Source: Lithobates sylvaticus | Taxonomy: Eukaryota > Chordata > Amphibia > Anura > Ranidae | Assembly (NCBI GenBank): GCA_028564925.1 | Contig: CM053033.1 | Location: 88,603,938 to 88,667,937 of the forward strand | Direction of reading: 5' to 3' | Length of the DNA stretch: 64,000 bases | Shown: in pieces, positions 12,070-24,544 of the stretch | How the letters are laid out: each line of letters opens with the position of its first letter | Position numbering within the stretch: the first letter of the stretch is position 1 | The notes under the pieces: generated by a model | Databases searched by the model: none | The model's input: the letters and a program-made list of their open reading frames with translations, nothing else | What the model was told of the DNA's origin: nothing | Translations under genes and position numbers: made by a program

Positions 12070-12617
12070 TTACGTAGATAATGCTAAATTTAAAAATGGT
12101 TACAGTCTTTTGCGAGACAGACAATGCCTCTTCGACAAAATAGCCCTCACCCTGCCTTAGCCCACTAACTATCCAAGTTTAATTGCCATTGCTGTGTAAG
12201 TCTGTGCTTTTTTTTCTCTTCTCAAAAGATTGTGTTGTTAACATGCACCTAAAACTTTGTGTTTTAGTACTGCTTGGCCTTTGAATAAGGGGGTACACAA
12301 TTTGAATGTTAGTGCAAAAAAAAAAAAAAGTATCATGGACAGTATTCAAGTGTTTTTGCTGCCATTCTTCCTAACTTTAGCCACATGGTGGCACTGTGTG
12401 TATGTTTTACAAGACCACATCAGCAATGAATAGGTTTATGTAGGTTGTGGGGTCTATTTCTAAAGAGGCAAATGTTACCGGTCGCCTCCTTTGGCAGTGT
12501 GCTCAAAGTCACAATCCCCTCCAGATTCTTATTTTCTACCACTGTACACATCCAACAGAATTTGTGTTTGCCTACTCTGATCTGGCAAATCTTTTCCAAT
12601 CATTTTCTGTCAATCCT

Positions 12618-13068
12618 TAAAGTAAAACTAAATGCAAAATCTTTTTTATTTTTTTCATTTTGGAGGGTGAAGAGGGATTAGAACAGCTGTCATTTTATTA
12701 GTGCTGTCTGTGTCCACATTAGGGGTATTCATACCATTTGTCCTATTTACTGTTATCCCTGCGAGTGAAAGAAATTCCCACATTTTGGGGGTTGTTACCA
12801 GAACAGTAATAGAGGGAGAATCTTCCAATGGGAACACTTGTTCTGGTGATCCTGGTAACAACAAGGGATACTCTCGCTTTGGGGGAGATTTTTTCTCACT
12901 TCCTGTTTTGGCTATGGGACAGGAAGTGAAGGGAAATCTCAATGGAACACAGATGGTGAAAAAAACGAGAAAAAGAAAAAAAAAATAGAGGACAGTTATA
13001 ACCCTCCCTTACTCTATTCAAAATGGAAAAAATAAGTTTTGCCTTAACACTATAATAGCTAAGTCCTT
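12618..13068. mobile_element. Palindromic MITE-like repeat (taaagtaaaactaaatgcaaaa ends)
   Basis: The left end reads cttaaagtaaaactaaatgc and runs through tttttcattttggagggtga. The right end carries the complements: caaaatggaaaaaataagtt and tttgccttaacac. The middle is GC-richer and non-coding. A fragment of a similar repeat appears at 63104-63165. Confidence 0.5.
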
Positions 13069-13069
13069 T

Positions 13070-14254
13070 ATTCTTCAAACATGGGACAAACAGCACTGGA
13101 ATATAGCATACAGTTGATGCGTTTCACACAAAGGAGTGCCTTCCATTGGACTCATCTCCATTGGTCAGTTAGATCAGTTACATCCTCCTGTAGCTCCCTC
13201 CACAGATCCTCACTCTGCCCCCACCAGTCCCCAGATGTCATGCACTCCCTCCAGCCACTAGCTTGGAGGAGGAGAGGCTGCTAGAAGCTGAGAGGAGCAC
13301 AACAGCAAGAGCCTTCTCCTGAGCCCCACTGCTTCTGGGCACGTTATAATTAGTCAGAAGTAGGGTTTTCCTCTGACTACTGCACTCTCTTCCCCCTTTC
13401 CCCTACTGACATTGCTGCCAGCCAGCCTGGATGCTGCTAGGAACGCTCCCTTCCTGCACAAAACCCACCCTTTTCCCTGCTCATATTGAGAGATGAGGAC
13501 AAAAGAAACGACAGGCTATCTCAGATTTTTACCTACTCAGCCTGCTCTAAGAGGCTATGGCTGTATAAGCTGTCTCCCACAATACTGCATCTGTATGATC
13601 TCACCCATTTCTGTTCTCATGGCTGTGACTCTACTACCAACACTTTTACTGTGGGGCCCCTGTCTCACCTCCTCAGCACCGCACCACACATGTATCCCCT
13701 CACTTACATTTCCTCCTATACTTACTCCATGCGCACCCCTCTCCTCAACATTCACCCTTGGCCTGCTTTAAGTGCACCCCCACCTTGTATCCCCAATGCC
13801 CCTAAACCTAATCCTTCCCTCCTGCTCTCATTGATGGACACAGCTTCTTCTCATTCTTGACCATAGAGTTTAAAGTGCCACATACTGGAGTAGGACACTA
13901 GGCAGAAAAGAACACTGCACCACCTATGGGCAGTCCTTACTGATATAAACCCCCTCTCTGCTATAGGCTGGCCAGTTAATCACAAAGCAGTACAAGTAAA
14001 AATAAAAAATAAATGAATTTAGAGAAGCTTTCTTTTACATTCGTTAATGGACTCAGCTTCTTCTCATTCTTGACCATAGAGACATCCCAAAGCAGTGTCT
14101 CAACAGGAGGAGAGGTCCACTTTTTTAAAAGGGCATCCTCAAAAGGGTAATGTACCGAAAAGCACTTTGGAACCATGAAAACTGTGCTTTGTGCGTTTCC
14201 AATCTTTGTAAACAAATTTATCAAAAAAAAGGTATGATAAGGAAAAACCTTAGC
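13070..14254. repeat. Unassigned intronic stretch with a duplicated 38-bp word
   Basis: No gene is recognised. A word of about 38 bp containing cagcttcttctcattcttga occurs at about 13836-13873 and again at 14046-14082 in the same orientation, enclosing about 170 bp. Such flanking copies can mark the ends of an old element, but I cannot assign one. Confidence 0.35.
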
Positions 14255-15898
14255 ATAAATGAGTACACCCCTTTTGAAAAAGTAAGATTTTAATCAATAT
14301 CTCAATGAAGAACAAAGAACAATTTCCCAATTTCCAAATTTTGACAAAACTTTGATGCAAAAATGAAATTTATAAAATGAACAAAACTGAGTTTTATAGA
14401 ACATTGTTTAGCTCATTACATGATAGGAAGGGTAATAATATAACTTATATTACAAATTCTTCAGTTTTACTCAAATTAGTTGATGCAAAAATGAATACAC
14501 CCCACAACAAAAACTAATACATCTAATATTTTGTATGACCTCCATGATTTGTAAGGACAGCACCAAGTCTTCTAGGCATGGAATGAACAAGTTGGTGACA
14601 TATTGCAACATCTATCTTTTTCCATTCTTCAAGAACGACCTCTTTTAGAGCCTGGATGCTGGATGAAGAGTGATGTTGTCTCTTCTGAATTCCCCATAGG
14701 TGTTCGATTGGGTTCAGATCCGGAGACATACTTGGCCACTGAATCGCTTTCACCGTGTTCTTCTTCAGAAATGCAACAATGGCCTTAGATGTGTGTTTTG
14801 GATCATTGTCATGTTGGAAAAGTGCACGACGACCAAGGGCACGGAGTGATGGTAGCATCTTCTCTTTCAATATAGAGCAGTACATCTGTGAATTCATGAT
14901 ACCATCAATGAAATGCAGCTCCCCGACACCAGCAGCACTCATGCAGCCCCACAGAAGGACACTGCCACCACCATGTCTCACTGTAAGCACCATGCATTTT
15001 TCTTTGTACTTTTCATCTTTGTGACGCCATACAGTTTTGAAGCCATCAGTTCCAAAAACATTTATCTTGGTCTCATCACTCCAGAGTACAGAATCCCATA
15101 GTCTTCTTTTTCAGCATGGGCCCTAGCAAATTCTAGGAGGGCTTTTTTGTGCATGGGCTTTAGGAGAGGCTTCCTTCGTGGATGACACCCATGCATGCCA
15201 TTCCTCTGCAGTGTACGCCATATTGTGCCATGGGAAACAAACACCTTTGGCTTTCTATTTTTTTCGCTAACCGAATTGAACTTGCATGGCGATTTTCTTC
15301 AATATTTCTCATCCGAAGACGCTCCTGTTGAGGTGTTAACTTCTGCGGATGACCTGAATGTCTCTGTGAGATGGTTGCAGTTACATCTATGTGAAATTTT
15401 TGTATCACTTTTGCTACAGTATTCTGACTGATAAGTAAAGCTTTGCTGATCTTCTTGTAGCCTTCACCTTTCTGGTGCAAAGAATTTTATTTTTCTCAGG
15501 CCTTGTGACATTTCTCTTCCATGTGGTGCCATTGCTAGCAGCATGAAAGGGGAAGGGGTTTTCTTTGTTAAGTAACACCCTTTTATAATCAACTGTCTGC
15601 TGGACACCTGTTTAATGAATAATTAGACTCACCTGTAGTTGAATTCTTGTTAATTTGGAATTTGTTGTCTAAAATTTAGCTTTGTTTCTAAGACTTTCAT
15701 TGGGGTGTATTAATTTTTGCAACATGGTCTTAAATTAACTTGTTAGGAAAAATACTTTTTTTGTGTGTGCAAATTAACAAATCTTGGTTGCAATCAATGG
15801 CCCGCATTTGTGGGAGTATTTTGTAGTATAGAGTCCCATAGAAAATGTTGATTCTGAAAGGAAAGTAAAGGGTTTCTGACAAATCTGTTGGTGTACTC

Positions 15899-15904
<6 letters not shown>
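14255..15904 (-). mobile_element. Tc1-like DNA transposon, full length but decayed
   Basis: Terminal inverted repeats ataaatgagtacacc (left) and ggtgtactcatttat (right) bound a 1.65-kb element with a transposase gene on the minus strand. The right end abuts a (TA)n tract, as expected for insertion at a TA dinucleotide. The length matches that of Tc1 family members. Confidence 0.85.
14523..15532 (-). pseudogene. Tc1-like transposase, inactivated
   Basis: The minus-strand start is probably the ATG at 15530-15532, which opens MAPHGREMSQGL. The frame then shifts once within about 50 bp and again between 15160 and 15000. The helix-turn-helix region (KISKALLISQNTVAKVIQKF) lies near 15400-15460. 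The catalytic part at 14523-14993 shows GGGSVLLWGC, then [12 protein letters not shown] with the second Asp, and [11 protein letters not shown] with the final Glu of a DDE triad. The stop follows GGHTKY. It is a dead but nearly complete gene. Confidence 0.8.
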
Positions 15905-15939
<35 letters not shown>

Positions 15940-16900
15940 TATACAGTATATAGTTTGACCACCCACCAATAGCAATGATTCAAAATGTCAAACAATATTA
16001 CTCTTGCATATCTACCGTATAATGGTGTTTTCTTTTATTATTGTATATGGCTGATGACAAAGTATTTCAGTGTTTAACATATTTTCATATGGACCTGTCA
16101 TTTTGTACCTCTGCTATTGTTGCAGTATGCTGCATATTTCTTTTATGCTTATGTTGGATATTTATTATTATAAAAAAAAGATTGAACGCAATATTGCTAC
16201 TGCAACTGCATACAGGAATAAATCAATAATTATAGCCTAAGTGAACATTTTGAAAAGAAAACAAGGGGAATCTTTTACCAGAGAAATGAAGGGTAAACAA
16301 TACTAGCCCCAACGCATATCATGGTGATAAATCACTTCCTCAGGAGATGCCCTCTTTACAGGTGAAGTGTGAGATAAATATATAATGCTGCTTGTTGTAA
16401 AGGAGAATGCCAAAAGATGTCATACAACTTGCAGTGAGGAAATGGGAATAAAATGCAAGTTGAAATGCATTTCAATATGCAAGTTGGATTTCGTAAGCAT
16501 TCATTTAAAAAAATAGGGCAATAATAACAGTTAGACATAACACAGCATAAAAAAGGAAATGCTTCACAAGTTAATCAAGAAAACAAAAGAAAAACTCCAA
16601 CAATAGTAAAAACTAATAATTGTTACTTAGAATGATGAAGAATGATGTACACAATACAAGCAAAAACAATTTTAACAAAAAATAATTTAGACCTGGATTT
16701 TCAGTTATTCACCTGCATTGCTAATTGGACAGCTTCCAAAATAATCCTACCAAATACTAAAAAAAAAAAAGCAATTTCCCACATGCTGGTACCACACTGC
16801 CTCCTAATGATACATAGGCGTTTTGCATCTACTCTTGGAAGCTCAGAAGAGGGACAGGCACAGTGCTACACAATTAATGGTCCAGTCCCTAGATATACAA
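15905..16900. repeat. TA tract and unassigned intron; possible retroelement 3' remnant near 16280-16345
   Basis: A (TA)n tract (to about 15936) is followed by AT-rich DNA without gene signals. Near 16300-16345, acgcatatcatggtgataaa and cttcctcagg resemble the conserved acgc..ttc..cttcctcagg motif found near 17980-18012 by the Penelope-like remnant. This may therefore be the 3' tail of a second such element, which is a weak inference. Confidence 0.3.
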
Positions 16901-17660
16901 TTTTTATCCCATGCCTTTTGCATATATGACACTGTCGTGGATAAATAGTCTTCAGTGTCTCCTACCATTGCCCTACTCTCCATGCTTCCTGGTTCTATTT
17001 TCACAGCCAAGAAGGGCTTCTTCCACTTCTTTCTCCTGGTCGCCAGATAATGTAATTCCAAGACATTGGAAATCCACATCCTGTCCTACACGATCTGGAA
17101 GAATTGGTAGCCTGACTTTATGACAAATACATATATTGCCACCTGGACCATCTGAATCTCTCTCATGATCCCCCCAATTTAGAACCCTTGTTTCCGGAGT
17201 TAATTTTTCCTGATCACACAATTAGAGTCTGCCTTCTTACCCTGACACCCGTCACTCCCTACATCCTTCTTTTTTTATTTCTCTCCCCACCTCAATTATT
17301 TCTGGACCGCTAATCCTTTTTAGATTTTTGTCTGCTCTCTCATATCTCCTTCTTTTCACGTTATTCCTTATATGACCAAGCAATATTCATTAGGTACCCT
17401 CATTGTACAACTCCCCTGGCAAAGTTCATTGATGCACCCCTTGCATAACCAAAGGTACACACCAATAAATCTCTCATTCTACTCTATGCAGTGACCTAGA
17501 TGATATACAGTAAAGATGCTTCTTCAATAAAACTCTTGCCAAAGTACATTGGGTATTTACATGGTGATGTCCCCATCTTCATATTTGTAATGTTGTATCT
17601 GTTTTTTGCCTTTGTTTATACTTCAAATCAATAAACATGTATTAAAAAAATAAAAAATAA
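16900..17660 (+). mobile_element. LINE-1-like 3' end with A-rich tail
   Basis: Near 17050-17085 the plus strand encodes IPRHWKSTSCPT, matching the C-terminal end of L1 ORF2 (ArrxIxrxWKs..pP). The rest is non-coding and ends in aataaacatgtattaaaaaa, a poly(A) signal plus A-rich tail. The copy is 5'-truncated, about 0.75 kb, and has stop codons. Confidence 0.55.
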
Positions 17661-17699
17661 AATACTACAAGATGCTTTTGGTGAATGGTCAATGTCAAC

Positions 17700-18800
17700 C
17701 ATAGAAAAGTGCGCTAGTCGAGCCAGTCTTGTGCGGACAGATAGCCAGGCAAACATCAATAAGATAAACCATATAAACCATATAATTAAAATTCTCCTCG
17801 CATTAATAGATCACAATTTCAAAAACAGTTAAAATTCTCCTCGCATTAATAGATCACAATCAACTTGCTCACTGTTGTGGTGGTACCTTATGGCGGTGGC
17901 CAGAGATGGACTGGCTTGTTGAAGATTTGCTTGGAAGCAAGCCGAGAAGAGCAAGGAGAGAACGTGGCTGTTGTCTTGACAATGCGTTTAAGGGCGTGGC
18001 CCTTCCTCAAGTCAAATAGAAATTAGTCGGCGGGGAGATTAACATTTTTAAGAGGAACCATGACTGGTTACTCCACTACAGCAAAACCTCTATTGTTAAA
18101 AAGCTTACCGTAATACAACAAATAATAACTATATTATATTAAAAAGTAATATTAAAAGAAATAATAAAAATGACAATAACTATCATGGAATGAAAGAAGT
18201 GGGGGGGGGGGGAGGGTTTGAGAAACAGAAAAATGATATATGTGTATACAACTGAATGGTTACATGGTGACACACCAACAGAAGGTTATTACCTGTAACC
18301 ACACAAAATATAAATGTTGTACAACAAAAATGAACAACCAATGACGCGGGGGGGGGGGGCTAGATGATGCTATGGATATCAAGGCCCTCATTTAACTCAT
18401 TGGGGGACAATGAGGCCAATTTATAGATCCAGAATGCTTCCCGTTTGTACAATAAAGAGAACCTCTCATTGTCAGTTAGGGTACCACTTGGATTATATTG
18501 AATGGCTACGACCTTTAGACAATGGATGTTTTTAAGCTACAGGGCTCCATGACTAGGTTTCATAAGGTCTGGGTACCTTGGGTTGCTATTTTTCCAGCCG
18601 TGGGGCACAAAAAGGAATTAAAACTCTTATATACCCTGTCCAAAACTTTGAAAATGTTTTCTCTGGAGTTACACTTCAACATTCGCTGTTCTCTAAATAT
18701 GACATTTAGGACTGGGTGTTTACCCAGATCCTCTAAACGCCTTTTCTCCTGGCAGGAGAAAAGCAGCTTAAAAAAAAGTGTCACGCTTTGCAAACACATT
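17700..18800 (-). mobile_element. Penelope-like retroelement 3' part with GIY-YIG endonuclease end
   Basis: The minus strand at about 18360-18520 reads REAFWIYKLASLSP, then NELNEGLDIH and a stop, which is the C-terminal signature of the GIY-YIG endonuclease of Penelope-like elements. Upstream, AIQYNPSGTLTDNERF fits the same domain. Beyond the stop lies about 650 bp of 3' non-coding sequence, including the cttcctcaagtca motif near 17998. The frame is broken upstream of about 18500, so the copy is inactive and 5'-truncated. Confidence 0.65.
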
Positions 18801-19078
18801 TAGGTACGTCAAGGGTGTTTATTCATTCCACTGAATTCCATTCCATTGAATATTAATTTATTCTGGCCACTGACATAAATAAATGCTCAAGAGCTAAAGG
18901 TACCTAGCTTTTAGGCACATTTACATACATTTATACACGTTTAGGTGTGCCAAGGGTTTTTTCCTATCAAACGCTCCTCTCCTGAACGTGAAAGTGATGG
19001 TTTTTTTTGCAGCCTTTAAACGCTCCTCCTCTAATATGTGTACATGGTCACATAGGGTAAAATAGAGGGGCATTTAGA

Positions 19079-19395
19079 GCAGTGGCTATCAACCTTTGAG
19101 CTAAAAGAGGCCCCAGATGCAGCCCCTGATATCAAAGGGCCACACATAATGTTCAGTATATGTAATGCTTCAGAGGACTGTCAAAAACTGCCGACCTATT
19201 AGAGGAAATGAGGGTCAGAGAGTGTGGATAAGCTACATTTCGGGCTGAGGATATGCTGCAGAAGACAATATAAAAACTGAGAACATGCTATATGAGATCA
19301 GTGTTACCCTAAACTATGTTCCCACTTCAGACTGCTGAGGTCTGAGGACCGCACATCATATACCAGAGGGCCGCAGGTTGGGTACTAGGGGTTCA
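19079..19395. mobile_element. Probable hAT-type MITE (cagtggctatcaacc ends)
   Basis: The left end cagtggctatcaacctttga resembles vertebrate hAT termini. The right part gccgcaggttgggtacta is a plausible decayed complement. No coding sequence is present, and the boundary on the right is uncertain. Confidence 0.4.
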
Positions 19396-19477
19396 GAGGC
19401 TGAATTTTTTTTTTCAAACGCCCTTAACCACTTCAGCTCCAGAAAATTTACCCCCTTAAAGACCAGGCCATTTTCTT

Positions 19478-20768
19478 TATCGTACATCACGGGACACAGA
19501 GCAGCCATAATAATGACTATGAGGGTTATACGTCACCTATAGGTGAATGGACACTGGCAGATAGTCAAACAGGAAGTCCTCCCCTATATAACCCCTCCTA
19601 CATAAGAAGTACCTCCATTTTTTTACCAGTGTCTGTAAGGTGGTGGTCACTTATGTGATACGTGTGCACTTGGAGCATACTTGGAGGTCTGGACGGTTCT
19701 ATTTAGAATCATGAACTTCATTCGGATCCAATCGAAAAAAAAAGAGGTTTGACTGTCTGGTCTTCTCTCAGTAGCCCCCAGTGTGCTGTTTAAAACATTC
19801 TCTGTGTACTTCTTAGGAGTATAGGCTGCCGTTTCTCCTCCAGCCAATAGGGGGCCCATTCCTATATAGGCAGGAAGTAGAGGGGCAGCCATGTGGACGA
19901 CAGGTTCAACAGGGCCTCTTGAGACATAACAGCAGCCCATGGATACTAATGACGTGTGGCCAGACAAGTCATGATTATATACTGCATACTTACTGCTTAA
20001 TCTGGGGGGGGGGGGCTGTAAAACTGTAAGTAGATACACCCCTGTATGGGTAGCCATGCACTTTTAACTGTTGTGTCTCCAGCATAATGAGCATTTGGTG
20101 CAAAACTAGTATGGGGCCTGGTGCAGTTGAACAGGTGCATACTAGCAAACTGGCTTAAACTCATGTTTGCTAAAAGCTAATTTTGGCTAAAAGCTCATGC
20201 TTGCTAAAAGCTTATGGGGGTTATTTACAAAAGGCAAAGCCACTTTGCAATACAAGTGCAAACTACAAGTCTAAAGTGCACTTGAAATTGCACTGAAAGT
20301 GCACTTGGAAGTGCAGTCGCTGTAGATCCGGGGGGGACATGCAAGGAAAATAAAAATAAAAAAACATTTTAGCTTGCACATGATTGGATGATAAAATCAG
20401 ATCTACCCCTCAGATTTACAGCGACTGCACTTCCAAATGCACTTTCAGTGCAATTTCAAGTGCACTTTGCAAGCTTATGTTTGCTAAAAGCTCATGCTTG
20501 CTAAAAGCTTATGTTTGCTAAAAGCTCATGTTTTCTAAAAGCTCATGACATGTTGAATACATGCTTACTAGGCTTGCTTTGCTACAAAACTGAGATCCTT
20601 CCTATGTAGGAGGGGTTATATAGAGGAGGACTTCCTGTTTGACTATCTGCCGGTGTCCATTCACCTATAGGCAGGGTATAATCCTCATAGTCATTATTAT
20701 GGCTGTCTGTGTCCCGTGATATACTCCAAGAAAGGATTTTACAGGTAAGCTGTAGGAAAAATCTAATT
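19478..20768. mobile_element. ITR-bounded insert, possibly a small DIRS-like fossil
   Basis: Inverted terminal repeats of about 130 bp lie at 19483-19612 and 20595-20735 (for example catcacgggacacaga against tctgtgtcccgtga). The sequence beyond the right repeat (aaggattttacaggtaagc) parallels that beyond the DIRS repeat at 52690. A second inner palindrome occupies 20216-20330 and 20393-20475. No coding domain is visible, so it looks like an internally deleted fossil. The family call is tentative. Confidence 0.45.
20150..20565 (+). repeat. Short tandem repeat (gctaaaagctcatg) flanking an inner palindrome
   Basis: Variants of gctaaaagct(c/t)atg occur about seven times in two groups, near 20165-20220 and 20465-20550. 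They lie on either side of the palindromic aagtgcacttgaaattgcac segment. The whole lies inside the ITR-bounded insert. Confidence 0.6.
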
Positions 20769-21693
20769 TTATGCGATCCAGTGCAATAATTTAACTGACA
20801 ATTGCGCGGTCGTGCGACGCTGTACCCAAATAAAATGTATGTTCTTTTTTCCCCCCACAAATAGAGCTTTCATTTGGTGGTATTTGATCACCTCTGCAAT
20901 TTTTTTATTTTTTGCACTATAAACAAAACCACAATTTTGAAAAAAAATATATAATTTAAAACTTTCCGCTGTAAAACATATCCAGTAAAAAAACGAATTT
21001 CTTCATCAATTTAGGCCAATATGTTTTCTGCTACATATTTTTGGTAAAAAATTCCCAATAAGTGTATATTGATTGGTTTGCATAAAAGTTATAGCGTCTA
21101 CCAACTATGGGATATATTTAGGTAATTTTTTTTATTTTTACTAGTAATGGCGGCAATCAGTGAGCGGGACTGTAACTTTGCAGTGGACACTAACTGACAC
21201 TTTTTTGGGAACCAGTGACACTAATACAGTGATCAGTGCTAAAAAATATGCACTGTCACTGTATCAATGACACTGGCAGGGAAGGGGTAAACATCAGGGG
21301 TGATCAAAGGGTTTACTGTGTACCTAGCCAGTGCTTGGTTACTGTGAGGGGGGGGGTGCTTTTACTAGGAGAAGGTATTGATCCATGTTCCTGCTTTGCA
21401 GGAACACAGGATCAATACCTTTCCTACTGACAGAACGGCAATCTTCCATGTTTTACATGGACGACTGCCATTCTGCTGGTGTCCTTAATAATCGGTGGGT
21501 CCTGGCGGACATCAAGTCCACCAGACCTGCCGATTGGCTCCCGTTGTGTCTAATCACAACGAGAGCGGGTCGCCAGTGGCACGTGTGCGCGTGCGTGCCC
21601 CAGACCAGGAAGTGCAGAACTAGGTACGTGATCCTACGCAGCAGAGCCACCTTGCCATTGTATATGTAAGTTATATGATCGGCAATCGGTTAA

Positions 21694-22689
21694 AAGCAGC
21701 ATTTTTTTTACGCCCTGTGTGAATGAGGTCTTTCTGTCTTCACGTTTCTCAGTTGATAAATAGTATGAGTAATCCAGTAGGATAAAATGTTTGAAGGTCG
21801 GCAACAAATGTGTGATGTATCCAGGGGAACTGACGTCACCCAACTTTCAGAAATAAAATGTGAGACTTATCCCAAACTTTCACCAACAGACTAAACATTG
21901 GTAACAGAAGTTCCTGCTCATTTACCTTCTTCTTCTTCTAAATGGAATATTTTAGCTTTCAATTCGTGAATAATACAGACTGTTCCTTTACATGAGAGGG
22001 ACCTCTATATATTATTTATGCACCTATTTAAGCTATAAATTTCCTGTAAGACACTCCAAGTACACTATTTATTAATACTATCATTTGCAGCCTCTCCTGT
22101 GCTGCTTGAATGCATGAATTATGTATTAAACTGAGTTCTCTTGCACATGATGTAAAGCTGAATGGCTTTGATCTCCCATGTCATATATACAGAATGTTTT
22201 CAAATCCTTATATAATAATTATGTCCATTAAATACGTTAAGGCCAATAGGATGTGTTAAGAAATGGAAGTTACAAATGATGCTTAAAGTGTATCTGCTCA
22301 TGATAAACTTCTATTATTTGTTTCATTTTGGTTAAATATATAGTACAACTGATCATGTTTTGTTATGTGATATAAGTGCAAAAAAATATTGATCCTGCCA
22401 GAAAAAATGTGTACTGAGGCTGTGCACTCTGCCTGCTATCTAGCTTGTATTAGTTCTGGCTATCTCTTTAGACTACATAACACCCTCCCCTATGTTATGG
22501 GGAAGAGGAGATGGGGTAGGCATACTGTATTCCAGTGCTGGAGTGATAACACTGCTTCTCCATAGGGAGAGCACAGGGAATTAATACTGTCACCCTAGGG
22601 AAGGATAATGTATTCAATTTAATTGCATTGCCATAAAAAGGAAAATGAATACAGCCATTACATCTAAGGACTGTAAGCTGCTAATGCTA
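21694..22689. other. Unassigned intron sequence
   Basis: AT-rich DNA with no recognised gene, transposon ends or RNA gene. Confidence 0.35.
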
Positions 22690-24472
22690 TACACTCACCG
22701 GTCACTTTATTAGGTACACCTTGTCAGTACCGGGTTGGACCCCCCTTTGCCTTCAGAACTGCCTTAATTCTTCTTGGCATTGATTCAACAAGGTGTTGGA
22801 ATAACTCCGAAATTTTGGTCCATATTGACATGATAGCCTCACGCGGTTGCTGCAGATTTCTCGGCTGCACATCCATGATGCGAATCTCCCGTTCCACCAC
22901 ATCTCAAAGGTGCTCTATTGGATTGAGATCTGGCGACTGTGGAGGCCATTGGAGTACAGTGACCTCATTGTCATATTCAAGAAACCAGTGGTGAGATGAT
23001 TTGAGCTTTGTGACATGGTGCATTATTCTGCTGGAAGGAGCCATCAGTAGATGGGTAAACTGTAGTCATAAAGGGATGGACATGGTCAGCAACAATACTC
23101 AGATGGGCCGTGGTGTTTGGACAATGCTCAATTGGTACTAAGGGGCCCAAAGTGTGCCAAGAATATATCCCCCACACCACAGGTGTCAAACACAATGCCC
23201 GTGGGCCGAATCCGGCCCTCCAGGCCATTGAATTGCTGCCATGTGATTGGCTAATTAGCAATTTGTATAAACGCGAATATCCGCGCTCAGGATGATGAAC
23301 TGCTGCCTTCCTAAAAAAACGACACCAGAGTGCAGCCAACAAATGTAAATAGACTAACACAGGGATGGTGGCGCTGTTCTATTGGATATAAATAAATTAA
23401 TGGGTATAAATATATATATTAAAACCAATAAACATAAAAGTGCGTAGTGCAATGAGGAAAGAATAAGTGACTAAAAAGGAAGTATGTGGTAATCCCAACA
23501 AGGTGACAAAGTGTAAATAAATATTAAAAAATATATGAACGGAACCCCAAAAATTGTGTATAAACGAAATATCTATACTGAATAAAATTACGATGAGAAT
23601 CCAACCAGGATGTATAAAAGATGAATAAAAATAAATATGTATATATGATATAAGATACATATGATATAAAATAAATATGTATGTAAATCCGAAATCAAGT
23701 CCAATATCCAAAATAAATATGTATGTAAATCCGAAATCAAGTCCAATATCCAAAAAAAAAAAAAATTAAATAAATATATATGTGATGTTCAAAGCAGTCC
23801 AAAGTGTCCAAAATGTAAGAAGAATTAAGTGAGTGAAAAATATATATATTGTTATATATATATTTTGTGTCACTTTGGAATGAACTTATGACATAATTTT
23901 TTAATATATATATTTTTTACATTATTGGACAGTTTTTTACCTTATTTATAACAATATATATATTTTTCACTCACCTAATTCTTCTTACATTTTGGACACT
24001 TTGGACTGCTTTGGACATCACATACCGGTATATATTTATTTAATATTTTTTTATTTAATTTTTTTTGGATATTGGACTTGATTTCGGATTTACATACATA
24101 TTTATCTTATATCATATATACATATTTATTTTATTAATCTTTTATACATACTGGTTGGATTCTCATCGTAATTTTATTCAGTATAGATATTTTGTTTATA
24201 CACTATTTTTGGGGTTCCATTCATATATTTTTTAATATTTATTTACACTTTGTCACCTTGTTGGGATTACCACATACTTCCTTTTTAGTCACTTATTCTT
24301 TCCTCATTGCACTACGCACTTTTATGTTTATTGGTATTAATATATATATTTATACCCATTCATTTATTTATATCCAATAGAACAGCGCCACCATCCTTGT
24401 GTTAGTCTAATTAGCAATTTGTGTTACCAAGCAATTGAACAGGTGTACCTAATAAAGTGGCCGGTGAGTGTA
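22690..24472 (-). mobile_element. Tc1/mariner-type element interrupted by other repeats
   Basis: The termini tatacactcaccggtcact and ggccggtgagtgtata are near-perfect inverted repeats of more than 28 bp, continuing through ttattaggtacacct. The minus strand at 22977-23160 encodes IEHCPNTTAHLSIVADHVHP and FQQNNAPCHKAQ, the segment around the second catalytic Asp in this group, here with Asn. The N-terminal third of the gene is missing. A hAT-like scrap (about 23180-23222) and the foldback at 23345-24412 interrupt the element. Confidence 0.7.
23345..24412. repeat. Foldback element inserted in a Tc1 copy
   Basis: Two arms of about 480-520 bp are inverted copies. The left outer end is actaacacagggatggtggcg and the right outer end is cgccaccatccttgtgttag. 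Both arms contain the words for ttggattctcatcgta and the cacttt/ttattt vocabulary of the T-rich repeats. The centre near 23850-23950 is AT-rich. The copy lies just inside the right terminus of the Tc1 element, so it is the later insertion. Confidence 0.7.
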
Positions 24473-24544
24473 TATTAAAGTCACTCTGTAGTGAGTGAAA
24501 TATGGCTATATCTATATCATGGACAGGATTGACAAAATATAGTT

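Larger units (their letters stand above)
19428..21693. repeat. TTAA-ended 1-kb dispersed repeat, split by an insertion
   Basis: The ends are ttaaccacttcagctcc and ggcaatcggttaa. The inner part (20770-21690) carries the shared words of this family: gacaattgcgcggtcgtgcg, ggtggtatttgatcacc, and the run of AT-rich sequence with ttatagcgtctacc. TTAA at both ends suggests a piggyBac- or Kolobok-type non-autonomous element. The block 19478-20768 is absent from the uninterrupted relative at 50586-51773, so it is a later insertion. Confidence 0.6.

Noticed and set aside
23160-23295. Extension of the Tc1 transposase frame through 23360
   Set aside because: The residues beyond about 23165 come from an inserted hAT-like scrap (caaacacaatgcccgtgggc), not from the transposase.
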